Below, piece after piece: positions 19,651-31,098 of a stretch of 64,000 nt of DNA; position 1 is the stretch's first letter, and the number at the start of each line of letters is the position of its first letter. The stretch is from assembly GCA_014529385.2 (NCBI GenBank), contig CM043967.1, positions 79,954,278-80,018,277 on the forward strand. The letters run 5' to 3'. Made by a program: the position numbers and the translations under genes. Source of the stretch: Adiantum capillus-veneris (Eukaryota > Streptophyta > Polypodiopsida > Polypodiales > Pteridaceae). The notes under the pieces were generated by a model that was not told where the DNA came from, ran no database searches, and saw nothing but the letters and a program-made list of their open reading frames with translations.

Positions 19651-19669
19651 GTCCCCAGCAGCGGTGCCA
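19651..19669 (-). other. Primer binding site of element A
   Basis: On the - strand TGGCACCGCTGCTGGGGAC lies one base after the LTR end. It matches the plant gypsy site TGGCGCCGTTGCCGGGGA at most positions, fixing element orientation and the LTR edge. Confidence 0.85.
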
Positions 19670-19670
19670 A

Positions 19671-20297
19671 TGTTTTAGGGCTTAACTACTCCCATGTTCA
19701 TACTCACGAGCACGACATAGATAACATACTTATCATCCGATGACATGACTAACCCATAGGTGCACGTAGGCAATCTCGTTAGCTTGTCAGCAGGCTGAGA
19801 CCAATCTACACATACGCACTTTTATGATGCATCAATCACTAACCCTGGTAGAATGCAACCCACCCTATCCCTTAACTCTCACAACACAGTTTACACGTCC
19901 AATGAACTCAGAATCGCATCAAACTTACTAGGCACCATCCTCTCACTAGGACATACTTACCTATAAGTCTAATCTCACCAGATTTGAACCCTAGCTATCT
20001 CGAATGCTGTCGCGATAGATCAACAGGTCATAATCCAAAAGTGGGCGAAACTTAAGTTTATCAGTATCTATGTGTAGCTAATCTCTTTCTCATTCCATGA
20101 AGCACTTGATTATTGAAAACAGACACCGTTTGTGCTACTTACAAGCAAAACAAGCTCGAGGAAGAATCGATCGCGATCAACTCGAAACGGCGAATGCGTG
20201 GCGTGGGCGCGTAGCTCTCGGAGAGACTATGGCGGTGGTGTGGTCGTGTCGTGAATCCGGTGAGGGAGAAGCGCGTAGCGAAGAGGATAAGACGCAC

Positions 20298-20331
<34 letters not shown>

Positions 20332-20611
20332 AGACTCGTATGACACAGGATTAATTCAAATGTTATTCAAAAAATGGTTCTAAGGTGACTTTTATACTTT
20401 AGTCACCTTAGCTCAAAAAATGTACATGGGGTTCTCTTGCTCGTGATTACAAAAGTGGGAATAAATCTGAGTCCTGACTAACTGACTAATATTTACATAA
20501 TCCAGACGAATGGATCAAATTGATAAGACGTCTTTGACATAAAAAATGGAATTTGATATGCTTTACAAATGGGCTCATTACAACAGTTGGACCAATGGGG
20601 CTCCAACAACA
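19671..20611 (-). repeat. 5' LTR of element A
   Basis: It begins at 19671 (TGTTTTAGGG on +, which is ...ACA in sense) and ends near 20608-20611 (CCAACA(ACA), TG... in sense). In sense it has a TATA box in GGTGACTAAAGTATAAAAGTC near 20380-20400 and a CT/GA run at 20299-20330. No partner LTR exists in the window. A TCGCGA-centred site lies inside. Confidence 0.75.
20008..20020. promoter_or_regulatory. A-type palindrome remnant in the LTR
   Basis: CTGTCGCGATAGA keeps the core and the right half-site. A second core GATCGCGATC is at 20169-20178. Confidence 0.55.
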
Positions 20612-20992
20612 GTTCACAGATGATTAGTTTGGAGTGAGCAATGTTCTAAGATCCCACCTCGGATTCTACTTACCCTACTCTTAGGTTCTACTGCAGTACG
20701 TTGGGTTGTGGAAAGTGTCCACAAACACTCGTTTTCTTGTTTTTTACGGTTTTCAAAGCCTTGATCTTAAGACTTGTCTCGCCTTTCAATCATTCTGCAA
20801 ATCCTAACCTAATCCTACAATCCTAAAGGAATTCAGCAAGTACGATTACTTCCAAGCTACCTCTACACAGCAAAAGACGACAATCTTAAGCTATGCAGTT
20901 TCTAAAAACAAAGTTTTACTCTAGGTGAACCTAGAGGAAGTCAATGGACAATTACACAAGAAGCTCGTGTTTTCCCTAGTTTAGGTCTATTC

Positions 20993-21011
20993 GTCCCCGG
21001 CAACGGCGCCA
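20993..21011 (-). other. Primer binding site of B'
   Basis: TGGCGCCGTTGCCGGGGAC on the - strand, two bases from the LTR end. This is the canonical form of the site seen slightly mutated in A and B. Confidence 0.9.
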
Positions 21012-21013
21012 AA

Positions 21014-22066
21014 TGTGGGACGCATGTCTAACCTCACCATCCTATCTTATTGCAGTATTAGCGAGAACCACAATTAAATTGTCAATCCATGGGACGAAGC
21101 TGACTCGACCAGTGCATAGAGGCTACAAGAGGTTGTCAATCTCTTGGAAAACAACTAACAACTCACATCTAGCTCAAGCTACACTCAAGTGATTGAAATC
21201 ACCAAAAGACAATCGCTCATCAGCAAACAAATCACATTCGTTACAGCATCAAATGACATCCAAATGTAATGAAACTTATAGGAAATGTTTAGAAGACCTA
21301 AGAACACATGCTTATGGTTTCAAGCCCCACTTTAGGTCAAGTTCCAAAATCGCAATTATTAACAGCAGTGGATTTTTGACCTAGTCGTTTTCGACCCAGA
21401 ATACATCAAATGCTTATCAATGATGCCCCAATACCCCGCCTATTCTTACTTTTTTATTTGAAAGTATAAATTCCTAGTTATGATGAAATTAGGCCGCGGG
21501 TCGGCAATGCCAAAAAGTACGAATTACTGTGATGTGTTTACGTCAACGCATAGAGCTCTTACCTGTAGTTGCAATTCAATAAACGTGGATGCAATGTGAC
21601 AACCAGAAAGGGAGTAGGAAGCATGAGAAGGAGAGGAGTGAGTGCCATTAGATCACGCTGTGTATTTCATTATCCAAAACTTAATAAAATCTTTACAAAG
21701 TTGGATTTTATACCTTAGCCAAGGTCTAAAATGTGTAATGTCTGGCGCCCAAGACCTTTGAGGCTCCACACTTATTGTATCTGCAACCTAGGTACACTAA
21801 GTGACCTATGGTCTACCTCTTGGAACTCTTATTGAGCCCGTAACATGTTAAAATATTACAATGGCTTGAAATAAATCGGAAATTTACAATACGTGACCAT
21901 TTTGGGAAAACATGTGATAAATGTGTAACTCCAATCTTTACTGCTTCTTCACTTTGATCTTCGATGTGCATCCGTACGTCTTTGGTCTTTAGCAGCTTCT
22001 GTTAACTGACGTTGACTGAGTTAACATCATCCATAGGCACATAGCAACCTTCAACAATGTGAGACA
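21014..22066 (-). repeat. 5' LTR of B' with a different U3
   Basis: The R-U5 part is homologous to the B LTRs, including the ...AATCGCAATTATTAAC half-palindrome at 21347-21364. Homology ends just upstream of the TATA region; the U3 part (about 21725-22066) shows no similarity to B. Confidence 0.8.
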
Positions 22067-22674
22067 AAGATTATTGCAATTCTAGGGGCAACAAAACTCG
22101 GCTAAGTACTTCTTATATAACCCTCAACAAAATGGTATATTATGCAGAATGTATTGCACTATACAAGAAAATACATAGTATGTTGTGTAATGCTCAATTG
22201 CCTAATACATTCTGTAGAAGCAAGGAGTACTACAGTTCATCTCTTGAATTGTTCACCAAACGCATCAGCTAAGGGACAACATCAAAGGGTGTTGAAGTTA
22301 GGGTTGCAAGGATACAAACACAACTTGGAGAGGATGAAAAAGCTCAAACCACACAATAGAAAGTGTATTTCTTTGTGTGAAAATAAAAATATAAGTTAGC
22401 CCTAGAGTGATGGGTGTATATACAATGCATAGGGGGGGGAAACCTCCTAGTCAGGGAGAAATTTCCCTAATGGTCCTGAGTGTGTTCACACACATCACTA
22501 CCACATATATGGTAGCAAATCTCCCCTAGGAATGATGTGATGAACAAGAGTTGGCATATACTCTACAGGGAAGTGCCATGCCCTAATGACGTGATCAATC
22601 CAAAAAGGGAAGCAACTCCAAAGCTTTGCGGAAAGCTTCAAGCTTCTCACAAGGCAATGCCTTTGTGAATAGAT

Positions 22675-23110
22675 CTACAAGTTGTCTTTTGTAGGCACAT
22701 AAGCCAAGGTGATGTCTCCTATTGAGAGTCTCCCCATGATATAGTGATAGTGCACCTCAATGTGCTTTGTGCGAGCATGAAAAATTGGGTTTCTCAAACC
22801 TACCAATGTGCTCTTGACTGTTAGTGTAGATAATGTTGGCAGTGTCTTGTCCACCACCCGAATTAGCCTTAAGGCATATGATTCATACACACTCAAAGAT
22901 TGTTGTGAAGATTTCCTTGTACTTAGCTTCACAAGTGGAAATGGCCATAGTAGGTTGCTTCTTGCTCAACCATGATATGCATGAACTATCAAGCATGAAA
23001 CAAAAACCACTTGTGGACACACATGTGTTGTAAAAACAAGCCCAATCTGGGTCCAAAAACCCATGCAAATATGGCAAGAACGATACCCCCCTTGGGGTAA
23101 AACAACCCAA
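22675..23110 (-). pseudogene. Copia RNase H remnant
   Basis: NPIFHARTKHIEVHYHYI, STSGFCFMLDSSCISWLSKK and QPTMAISTCEAKY are copia RNase H signatures spread over frames with frameshifts. In active copies this trims RNA from cDNA. It is not functional here. Confidence 0.85.
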
Positions 23111-23190
23111 GATGTAAAGTACCTATCAAGTAGCGAAAGATCCTTTTAATAGCCTGCCAATGCTTAGACCTTGGGCTATGCATAAATCTG

Positions 23191-23979
23191 CTAACCTATG
23201 AGACTACAAACTAAATATCTAGACTCATAATGCATACATAAATAAGGCATCCAACAAAAGTGTGGATAAATAGTGACATCAACAAGATCTCTAGAATCAC
23301 AAAGTCTCAATTTCAAACTTGTTTCCATTGCAGTAGCAATAGGTTTGCAGTCCTTAAGTCCAAACTTACATAGTAATGTCTCTATGTATCTTGCTCCACA
23401 CAAAGAAATATCTCCATCATTCTCCTTAAATTATATAGTCAAGTAATGATGCAAAAACTCCAAGTCTTTCATCTTTAAAGTTTCATTCAATTCAACCTTG
23501 AATTCAGCAATGTTTGTCTCATTCGGACCAGTATCAGCAGATCATCTATATATAAAATGTGAGAAATACATCACCCTCATGTTTGACATACAAAGTTGTT
23601 TTAGTCGGACTATTACGAAAGACTTGTTTAACCAAATGAGTGTCAGATTTTTCATACCAAGCGTGAGGAGACTGCTTCAACCCATGTAACGCTTTCTTAT
23701 ATTTACACACTTTCTTTTCTTGTCCTTCCTTTCTTGAAACCAAGATGTGTTTTGTTTGTGGATGGTATAACTTGTAACCAACAAAAATGCATTTGATAGC
23801 CTTATTATCCATTTTTTTGTGCTACGTATTTGCAAAATTTTTCCCACACTTGTCATACAAAATGATCTTATACAACCCACGACACAAAATGCCATAGGTA
23901 ATAATTTCATCCCCAAAACTAATTTCATGAATTGTACATCTATCATCAACAAATTTGATAGCAAGATCAAGTCTTGCAC
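23191..23979 (-). pseudogene. Copia RT and integrase C-terminal remnant
   Basis: KKALHGLKQSPHAWYEK is the copia RT motif; NKAIKCIFVGYKLYHPQTK is the end of copia integrase; ARYIETLLCKFGLKDCKP belongs to the RT tail. Several frameshifts break the region. Confidence 0.8.
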
Positions 23980-24059
23980 GTGCAGATATAGACAAAAGGT
24001 TCTTTTTTATCCGTGGTACTTAAAGTGAATCAACAGTGTGAAAGCCTCAAGAGAGACAA

Positions 24060-24420
24060 ATAAATCACGATGCAAAAGTAATGTGCTTTGTAGCACCACT
24101 ATCAAAGTAACAAGCATGTGACTCTACAACAATTGACATACATGCATCATGGACAGAAAGACCAAAAGTACACTCTGCACTAAATGCCCACTCTACATCT
24201 ACATCAACATCACAATCTCCATTTACACAAGATTCTACAATAGTTGCAGTGGTAGTAGATCCAACCTCTTTCTTTACTTCTTTTGCCTTCAGCTTAGGAC
24301 ATTACTTTATCATGTCATCATTAGCCTTGTGATAATGGCAACACCTGTTCTTTCCTTTTTCACCAAAATTCGCAGAGGATTTGTTGCCAATAAAATAATT
24401 AGACATAGGTGATTTTCTAC
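24060..24420 (-). pseudogene. Copia gag knuckle and protease remnant
   Basis: Reverse-strand reading gives a degraded zinc knuckle (CHYHKANDDMIKC) followed by a DSGATKHI aspartic protease motif. It is cut at 24420 by the deletion described for this copy. Confidence 0.6.
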
Positions 24421-24839
24421 TCACAAGTGTATTGCTTAGTGTGCAAATAAAAAGAGAAGTTATCGCTAGAGTGATGGGTGTATATACGATGCATGCGGTA
24501 AAAAACCTCCTAGTGAGGGAAAAAGTGCCCCAACATTCCTAATTGTGTTACACAAATCAGTACCACATTTATGCAAGTTGCTTCCTTTGCAATCTCGGAT
24601 TTGTCTCTTTTTTCTGGGCCAATTTCTTGCAAACTTGATGGATTATTAGCACCATTCTTATCTCTCATGAATTCAATGTTTTGTGGCGTGTTATCATGCA
24701 AGCAGTTGCGTAAATGCTACTCATTAACTTGTATGCTGCAATAATACATTTCTCTAATTTTATTGCATGCTCAAAGGCCAATCAACCAAGCTCCACATTT
24801 CCTAAGTTACTCAAAGTCCTCATAAGTGTATTTTCTTAG

Positions 24840-25540
24840 CCACACAATCACTTCATGCTCTATCATCCTAAGTGCAATGGACAAGCAGAAAGCATGAAAA
24901 AGGTGTTATGCTCACTGTTACTCAAACAGGCCATGGGGACATAAAAAACCTGGGAAAATAAGCTACCAAGAGTGTTTTGAGCATATCAAATATAATCTTG
25001 AGAAAGGGAGTTATTATTTTTTCCCAAAAATGCAGAGCTACATTCAGCAATCCAACACATTACTACAAAACATCAATTGGCACAGTGCCATTTGACTTTG
25101 CCTATAAACTTAACGCAGTCCTCCCAACAATGGAATTTCCACTCCAAACATTATCGATAGGGGTTCCCTTGGAATGGAAGGACCATGCTTCATAATATAG
25201 AGGGCTAGAAAATTTCGATTAACCTAGCTAGGCTCAAATTAGTGCATGCAATGTATGTAGAGAGAGTGGAGGCATAACGCCTGGTTTGAGTAGAATTTGT
25301 GTTCTTGAAATTTTAAGAAGGGAGACCTTGTTCTCCTTTTACACTCTCAAGAAAAACAAGAGGAAGCTCATGGAGGCCTAGGACCATTTATCAGGTGTGA
25401 TATTACAAATGGTAGGGTTGTGTATCTTTCAACCCGATGGTACCCCAATGAAGGCGTATACCAAAGGGTCAAAAATTAAGAGATACCTTGATCTGCTCAT
25501 TCAAAATATATCAAAGCAATTGCATACAAGAAAAAATAAA
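24840..25540 (+). pseudogene. Gypsy family C integrase remnant
   Basis: MLYHPKCNGQAESMKKVL matches YHPQANGQAEATNKVL of element A. LNAVLPTMEFPLQTLSIG matches LNAILPIDFLIPTLRVA, and further on the barrel motif appears (STLDG..MKAY in copy 2). Stops and frameshifts abound, so this is an old gypsy copy of the same lineage on +. Confidence 0.75.
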
Positions 25541-25641
25541 GTAAAAAATAAATAATAATAAAATAATAGGCATGAGAAGAATCTATAGAACGGGCCCACC
25601 AAGCTAAGATGCACCATCACACATCAACTGTTTGTTGATGA

Positions 25642-25938
25642 GTGCAATTAGGGATCAATTCCATCCTACCCTTTTGTTGTATTTATAGGAAAGACCATCA
25701 CACAATCATAGTACTGTTTGACTATGGGGCTGACACCAATATTCTCTCTTGCAAAGGCTGCAAAAACCTCAATCCCATACCCAAATCTAATGTTGCAACC
25801 ATCTTGCATAGCTTTGCCAATACACCCACCAGCACTATGGGCATAGTCTCCACCAATCAAATCTTCACAAGCCTATGCACACTTCATGTACCCTCCCAAT
25901 GCGCACACTTTACTATACGCAGTTGTTTTTTAATGTGA
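25642..25938 (+). pseudogene. Family C post-integrase protease-like (PR2) remnant
   Basis: HTIIVLFDYGADTNILSC resembles the DTGA site of PR2 in element A (YALLDTGAKMNVIS), with Tyr replacing Thr; TSTMGIVSTNQIF resembles TPTLGVVNLNVIV of element B. It lies about 100 bp after the integrase remnant, the same order as in A and B. Confidence 0.55.
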
Positions 25939-26232
25939 TCTAACAAACTGCAACATTGAATGGGAAACAAACCAAGCTACATTCAATACCAATGTAGGGA
26001 TGATAAAGTTTGGCTATAAGTTATTGACAAGCTATGCATGAATACTTCTTTTCTAAAAACTATTTGAGCCAACTAAATCTAGTACACCACTCTCAATACA
26101 TCAAGAATTATTGCTATCTCTACGAGGCAAACATGGCTTGGAGGCTTCAGCTTCTTGTGCACTACAAGCATTTCTAGGGCTACAAGAGAATATACAAGTG
26201 AGGGCTTAAAAAGAAAAAAATGCAAGGTTAAG

Positions 26233-26272
26233 AATATAATAATAATTATATATACATATATATATAATAATT

Positions 26273-26311
<39 letters not shown>

Positions 26312-26321
26312 TCTATTTATC

Positions 26322-26370
<49 letters not shown>

Positions 26371-26375
26371 GAGTG
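26233..26375 (+). repeat. Compound AT/(TTTA)n/(TA)n/(GA)n microsatellite
   Basis: Successive runs of ATAT, TTTA, TA and GA. The equivalent site in copy 2 (58565-58612) is much shorter and lacks the TTTA run. Confidence 0.9.
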
Positions 26376-27073
26376 ACGGCACAAGATGGGACATTGGAAC
26401 TGTGGAACAGAAACTACAAATGAATGTACAAATAAGAGCTTATAAAGCCAAGATTCAATGAAAAATGACATCATCAACTCTGTCATATGATGGTGACCCC
26501 ATTAATTAGGTCAAGCCTAGAATGCTAGCATAGGGTAGGCTCCCATGTACCTAGCATTTCCCCCTTTAACTTATACCAGAGGCTAACCTAGGAGATGACA
26601 CTTAGCTCAAAAAGGAGTTTGTATTCAAACAAAAAGGTAGAAAATTTGGCATGGACTTTTGATAGGCTTAGAGTTGATGATGCAACAACATACCTCAGAT
26701 AACCTAACCATACATGTATGGCTCATAGGCTAATCAAATGCCAGCTTCACTCAGAGGCATGTTTTTTATGGTTCATAGGTTGGGCGACACATATTCTTTG
26801 GATGACTCGAAGGACAATCAATCCCCTCTGAATATGAATCCCTAGGCAAGAGAGCATAAAACAATCATCTCATAAATCGAACTCATCCATATGCTAGGAG
26901 AAAGTGCATGGGCAATCTTATCACACACTTCTAATAGCATGGATAATTTCTAAACCTCACTACATGAATATATACAAGATCAAAGGAAAACCGCATAGAG
27001 AAGACATTTGAAAATCATTTATTACTTGTAGCACATAAGTGAAATTTTTATTCAATTTTTTAAGTAAAACAAG

Positions 27074-27660
27074 AGGTTCCTCGAAACATTTTTTCGACGG
27101 AATATTTTGGCTAGGGGAGGACTGAAAAGAGGTCAAAAAACAGCAAATTGGCTGGCCGCGATCAATTGGTCGATGGCCGTGCGGTTCCGAATTCAATGGC
27201 CGGTGGCCGGGTACTTGTCTTCTCAAGGGCGGCCACATATGGGTGCATTGGAGAGTCCAACTTGGGTTTGTCTACACAAGCATGGCTACACACGGCTGTC
27301 TCTCATGAGAGAGGGCAGTCCTTTTGGCCTATAAAAGGAGGCCTCTTCTACACACAATTTTTTTTTGGGTAGCATTGTGGTGCGTTGTGAAGTTGATGTG
27401 AGGTATTGAGAGTGAAGCAAGGCGGGAGCTCTATTAAGGGTATAATCCCTTTGTAACCTACTTCGTTTTTGAAGTACTAAAGCCATTGAGTGGCTGCTTT
27501 CTCATGGATGTAGCCCACATTGGGTGAACCATGCATATCGTGTGTACTCTCTCTCTCTCTACTCTATAATCTCTCATGTGTGAAAATTATCTCTCTCCAT
27601 TAAGTAAATTGCTCTAATATCTACTTAGCTACGTCCTATTTCCTAACACCTAGCCCTACT
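27074..27660 (+). repeat. Copia-like LTR (solo or remnant), duplication copy 1
   Basis: A TATA box (CCTATAAAAGGAGG, 27329) is followed by a leader ending with GTGGATGTAGCCCACATTGGGTGAACCA (the first half shown spans 27514-27530), a layout typical of plant copia R-U5. The exact ends and a PBS are not seen. The copy in duplication 2 is at about 59290-59900. Confidence 0.5.
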
Positions 27661-28168
27661 GCTATGGCTAAGTGCTAATACCTAGTCTTTAGGTGCCATG
27701 GTATGCTACATGTAGGTCCAAATTCACTTTTGTACACCCAAAGCCTAATTCTTTCTTGTATGGGCTCCCGGAAAGGCTTTGATTTTTGAGCTTGATGACA
27801 CTTGTATTGTGCTCTTTTTCTCTTAGAGAAAGTTTTGGATACATTTGAAGATGTACTATTATTGGACTCAATGGAGAAAGTAGAAGATATATCACAATAT
27901 CATCCATCATGAAATTGGTCATGCAAAAAAACCTTGGGTGGTGAATGTTTTACGTAAAAACAACCATTGAAGGTTAAAAGATACTTTTTAAATCTCTATA
28001 ATTGTTAACAGAGAATGATTTTGCCAAAGCATGTTACCACCAAAGAGTGGTGCTCAAGCACCTCACAATGGAGGTTGTTTGGGTGTGTGTACCCCACATA
28101 ATAGGATTGCAATGGACCACTTGAAAGAGAAGTCTCGTCACAAGGAGGCTAAATCTGTTGTTGGTAGT

Positions 28169-28990
28169 GCATGAAAGATGGGGTGCCAATTCATTGAGAA
28201 GAAGCTGACAAGTGATGGCATATAAATCTGGGTGGGGATGACAACAAGCCAATGAGGCTATGTCTTTACAAAGCATTCTTTACTTTTGGCAAAGGTAGTA
28301 AGTCCCAAATACAATTCTTATTCTTATTGGAAGCATCCATATTGATTGCAACATGCACACTCCCACTGTATGCTTGTTATCTCTTAAAAACCAAGTAAGA
28401 TGACTCTATGCAGTGTCAACATTGACAAAATTAAGAAATGAAACATTGTTATGAAACAAAGGCTCTAATTATGAGAAATGTTAGTGTAATGATAGTAACG
28501 GTCTCAATTTTTATTTTTCTCTTGATTCATGGGAAGCCTCTCTTAAATCATTCAAACTCTATGGTGTATATAGCACATACTATTTTTTCAAAGTCAAATT
28601 AATAAAACAATTAAAAGGAAGACTCATTTTTTAGAAATTAAAAATGCGGTTGAAGCTCCCACAATCTATGGCATATAAATCTAGGTGGGGGAAACACCAA
28701 CCCAATGAGGCTATTGTGTTGAAGCTCCCTCAATCTATTGTGTTTTTTAATGGCATCGTGAGCACAAAATGTAGCAGAAGCCTATTGAGTGCATGGCCTT
28801 TTTTTAAAAGTCTATCTTTTGGGGACATCATGGCTTATGTCTACCATTAATCCATATCCTCTCTCACATTCCAAAAGGCTAGATCACCTGGATAGTTAGA
28901 GGATAGCTCACGCTAAATGAGATAATAAGACATTGAACAAACTAGGGCTAAGTCAATAAAAGTAAGACCTTAATTAAAATCCCACTTTGA
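28169..28990. other. Gene-poor stretch with short dispersed repeats
   Basis: The word GCATATAAATCTRGGTGGGG followed by AACC(A)CCAATGAGGCTAT-like text occurs near 28215 and 28671. No convincing ORF or RNA gene is visible. Confidence 0.4.
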
Positions 28991-29033
28991 TTCCATGTTA
29001 AAAATACACAATGTTATATAAATGTGCGTGTGT

Positions 29034-29077
29034 GTATGTATACATACATACATACATATATATATATATACACACAC

Positions 29078-29125
<48 letters not shown>

Positions 29126-29138
29126 GTGTGTGTATATA

Positions 29139-29167
<29 letters not shown>
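29034..29167. repeat. AT-rich palindromic microsatellite
   Basis: The order of blocks is (GTAT/CATA)n-(TA)n-(CA)n-(TA)n centre-(TG)n-(TA)n-(GTAT)n. The left half is close to the reverse complement of the right half, making an inverted repeat with arms of about 60 bp. (TTTA)n and a second GTAT run continue to 29250. Confidence 0.85.
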
Positions 29168-29170
<3 letters not shown>

Positions 29171-29269
29171 CGTATGTGTGTGTGTATATTTATTTATTTA
29201 TTTATTTATATATATATAGATATAGATATGTATGTATGTATGTATTTAGAATGTTTTTTGCTCTGAGAC

Positions 29270-30115
29270 AGGATGGTGTTTATGGTGTGGGTGGCATTCA
29301 TTTGCACTTCGCCACTGGGAGTATGCTTGTGCTCCATGATGTTCAACGCTCTTTGAGTGCACGACTAGAGCAGTCACCGATGGTGGTGAGAGATTTGAGG
29401 CTTTGCCAATCAAGGATCAAAGAAGTCAGTCACATGTACAAGACAATGCAGTCTCAGTGACTTAGTAGACATGTACATTTGTGCATGAACTCTAGAGTAT
29501 TGTGCACAATATGTCTGTAGATGCATAGTTAAACCAGTCACGCTCTAGCGAGACACAACGGATTGATCCTCTTAGGACAGAGATGCCTTGTACCACGGAG
29601 ATGAGCGATATGGATTTCTTTGATATGATCATGCTAGAGGCTGGTATGGTGATGCCAAGACATGTGGATATAGTCCCTATGGACGATGAGGGAGTGACGA
29701 CTACCCTGGAGTCAAAATTGACGCATCCATATGTGACTAGTTTTGGTGGTGATGCAGTGACGGTTGAGACACCTACTGTGGATAGATTGATAGAGGTCAC
29801 TGCACATGGCGTTGATGCAATTGGCATGGATATGTTTGCAAAGATTACGTGTTTTTCATCAGCCTTTGGGCTCTCACGTACAACCTCTTAGTGTCGAGAC
29901 CCAAAATAACAACTGCAATGGGAGCGTTTGCAGTTGGGGTTGCCAGTTGTGCGATGACTAACACTAGCATGATGCGTCATGGAGTGGTGCACGTCATTAC
30001 AGGATACCTGCAGAGTATGCATGTTGATTCTAGCAGGGATATACGCTTTTGCACACTGCTAGAGTCTGCACGATGGCATGCATTAGCTTTGAAAGAGCCA
30101 GTGGGCATAGGTTGA
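29270..30115 (+). other. Unrecognised ORF fragments
   Basis: Short frames (29270-29460, 29583-29891, 29849-30115) give plausible amino acid composition but no motif I know, for example MPCTTEMSDMDFFDMIMLEA. They lie directly upstream of a copia-like PPT and LTR, so they may be the remains of an internal region or of a captured gene. Confidence 0.3.
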
Positions 30116-30189
30116 GATGAGTTTCTTGCCTTGCCTACTATACATACTAATAGGTCCTATAGTAGTACAGCTTATCGGCACATTCGCCT

Positions 30190-30550
30190 CTAAGTGGGAG
30201 ATTGTTGGGGTAAAGGTGGTGTGCCTCTTACCACGGTTGGACATGCCAGAGACGTACGATCGCCCATTACTTGTACATAACATAAAGACGGTGTGCCTCT
30301 TACCACGGTTGGACATGCCAGAGACGTACGATCGCCCATTACTCTTACCACGGTTGGACATGCCAGAGACGTACGATCGCCCATTACTTGTACATAACTT
30401 ATTCTTTACTAGTTAGTAGAATAAGGGACTCTCTCACACACACATAGTGTTGAGATGCTCCACCCACATCCTATGTTCTCTCTCTCTGTGTGTCTTCCCT
30501 TCTCACTCTCTACACACGCACTGCATTTGTGTACTCATACATACATTACC
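30190..30550 (+). repeat. Copia-like PPT and 3' LTR with an internal triple repeat
   Basis: CTAAGTGGGAGAT at 30190-30202 is a typical copia polypurine tract, followed directly by TGTTGGGG. Inside, a 42-bp unit (TACCACGGTTGGACATGCCA and onward) occurs at 30229, 30301 and 30345. The right LTR edge is uncertain. Confidence 0.5.
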
Positions 30551-31098
30551 AAAAGAACAAAAATAGTCCTCCCACATGGAGTTCCAAATTTGGTATGCTT
30601 TAGATGGTAGAGGGTTTAGGGTTTAGTTGTTGATACCTTGTATACTACCCCATCATGCAAATAAAAAGTTGATTTTCTTCACCTCTTTTTCGATTATCTC
30701 AAAAGCTTCATCAAACATAAATTTCTCTTTAGGTGGCATGCCCAATAGTTCAAAGATTGCTTACTTAACTTTCCTAGTAATATTTTTCTGTCAATTGTTG
30801 CTTTTGCAAAGAATTATTCATTAAAATGCAGAATGAGATCCAATTCATGCATTGGTGGTCAACCCAGATAACCATATTGGTGCACATCACTTATGTGATA
30901 TACTCAACAAAAGTGGTGTTGAGAAGACACTACATTTTTACATTTCAGATGACTATCTCATGACACGTTGTTTGCTCAGCATGGATTTTTGCTTCATGAT
31001 AAGTGTTTGAAACAATAAGGGCATACCTTACGATATCATTGGGTGTGGTCGTATGGTGCTACCTCACAGTTTAACACACAACTTGACCTTTCTATTTT

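Larger units (their letters stand above)
4881..20611 (-). mobile_element. Element A: Ty3/gypsy retrotransposon, 3' end missing
   Basis: Read on the - strand, the element has a 5' LTR (20611-19671), PBS, a 1.65 kb leader with palindromes, gag, protease, RT, RNase H, two H2C2 modules, integrase, a second protease-like domain, a Q/N-rich tail, a predicted micro-exon and intron, and the start of a 3' ORF that stops at 4881. No second LTR is found to the left, so the 3' end has been lost. From 16,840 to about 9,150 the polyprotein keeps a single frame, interrupted only by nonsense codons. The PBS resembles that of the Athila/Tat branch, so I place it there tentatively. Confidence 0.85.
20620..22066 (-). 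mobile_element. Element B': leader and 5' LTR of a gypsy element related to B
   Basis: The reverse complement of about 20630-20992 matches the element B leader (33680-34050), and 21014-21720 matches the B LTR from just upstream of its TATA box to its end. The body of B' is missing: element A abuts it on the left. Its right edge (22058-22066) cuts into a sequence that is uninterrupted in the other copy of the segmental duplication (52793), so B' inserted after or around the time of duplication. Confidence 0.8.
22290..24573 (-). mobile_element. Copia element, deleted copy (duplication copy 1)
   Basis: The left LTR is 22290-22517, preceded by AAGGG (22285-22289). The right LTR survives only as 24423-24573. 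Compared with copy 2 a 0.96 kb deletion has removed the PBS, gag and most of the 5' LTR; its junction falls at an ACA shared by both ends. Confidence 0.85.
22070..28168. repeat. Segmental duplication, copy 1
   Basis: This matches 52793-60428 in the same order and orientation over its whole length. Copy 1 is shorter, with gaps relative to copy 2 at about 24420 (about 0.96 kb), 24573, and 24660 (several hundred bp). The right edge is shared up to AAATCTGTTGTTGGTAGTG. Confidence 0.9.

Noticed and set aside
29011-29266. Tyr/Ile/Val-rich overlapping frames
   Set aside because: Produced by AT/GT microsatellites in all frames.
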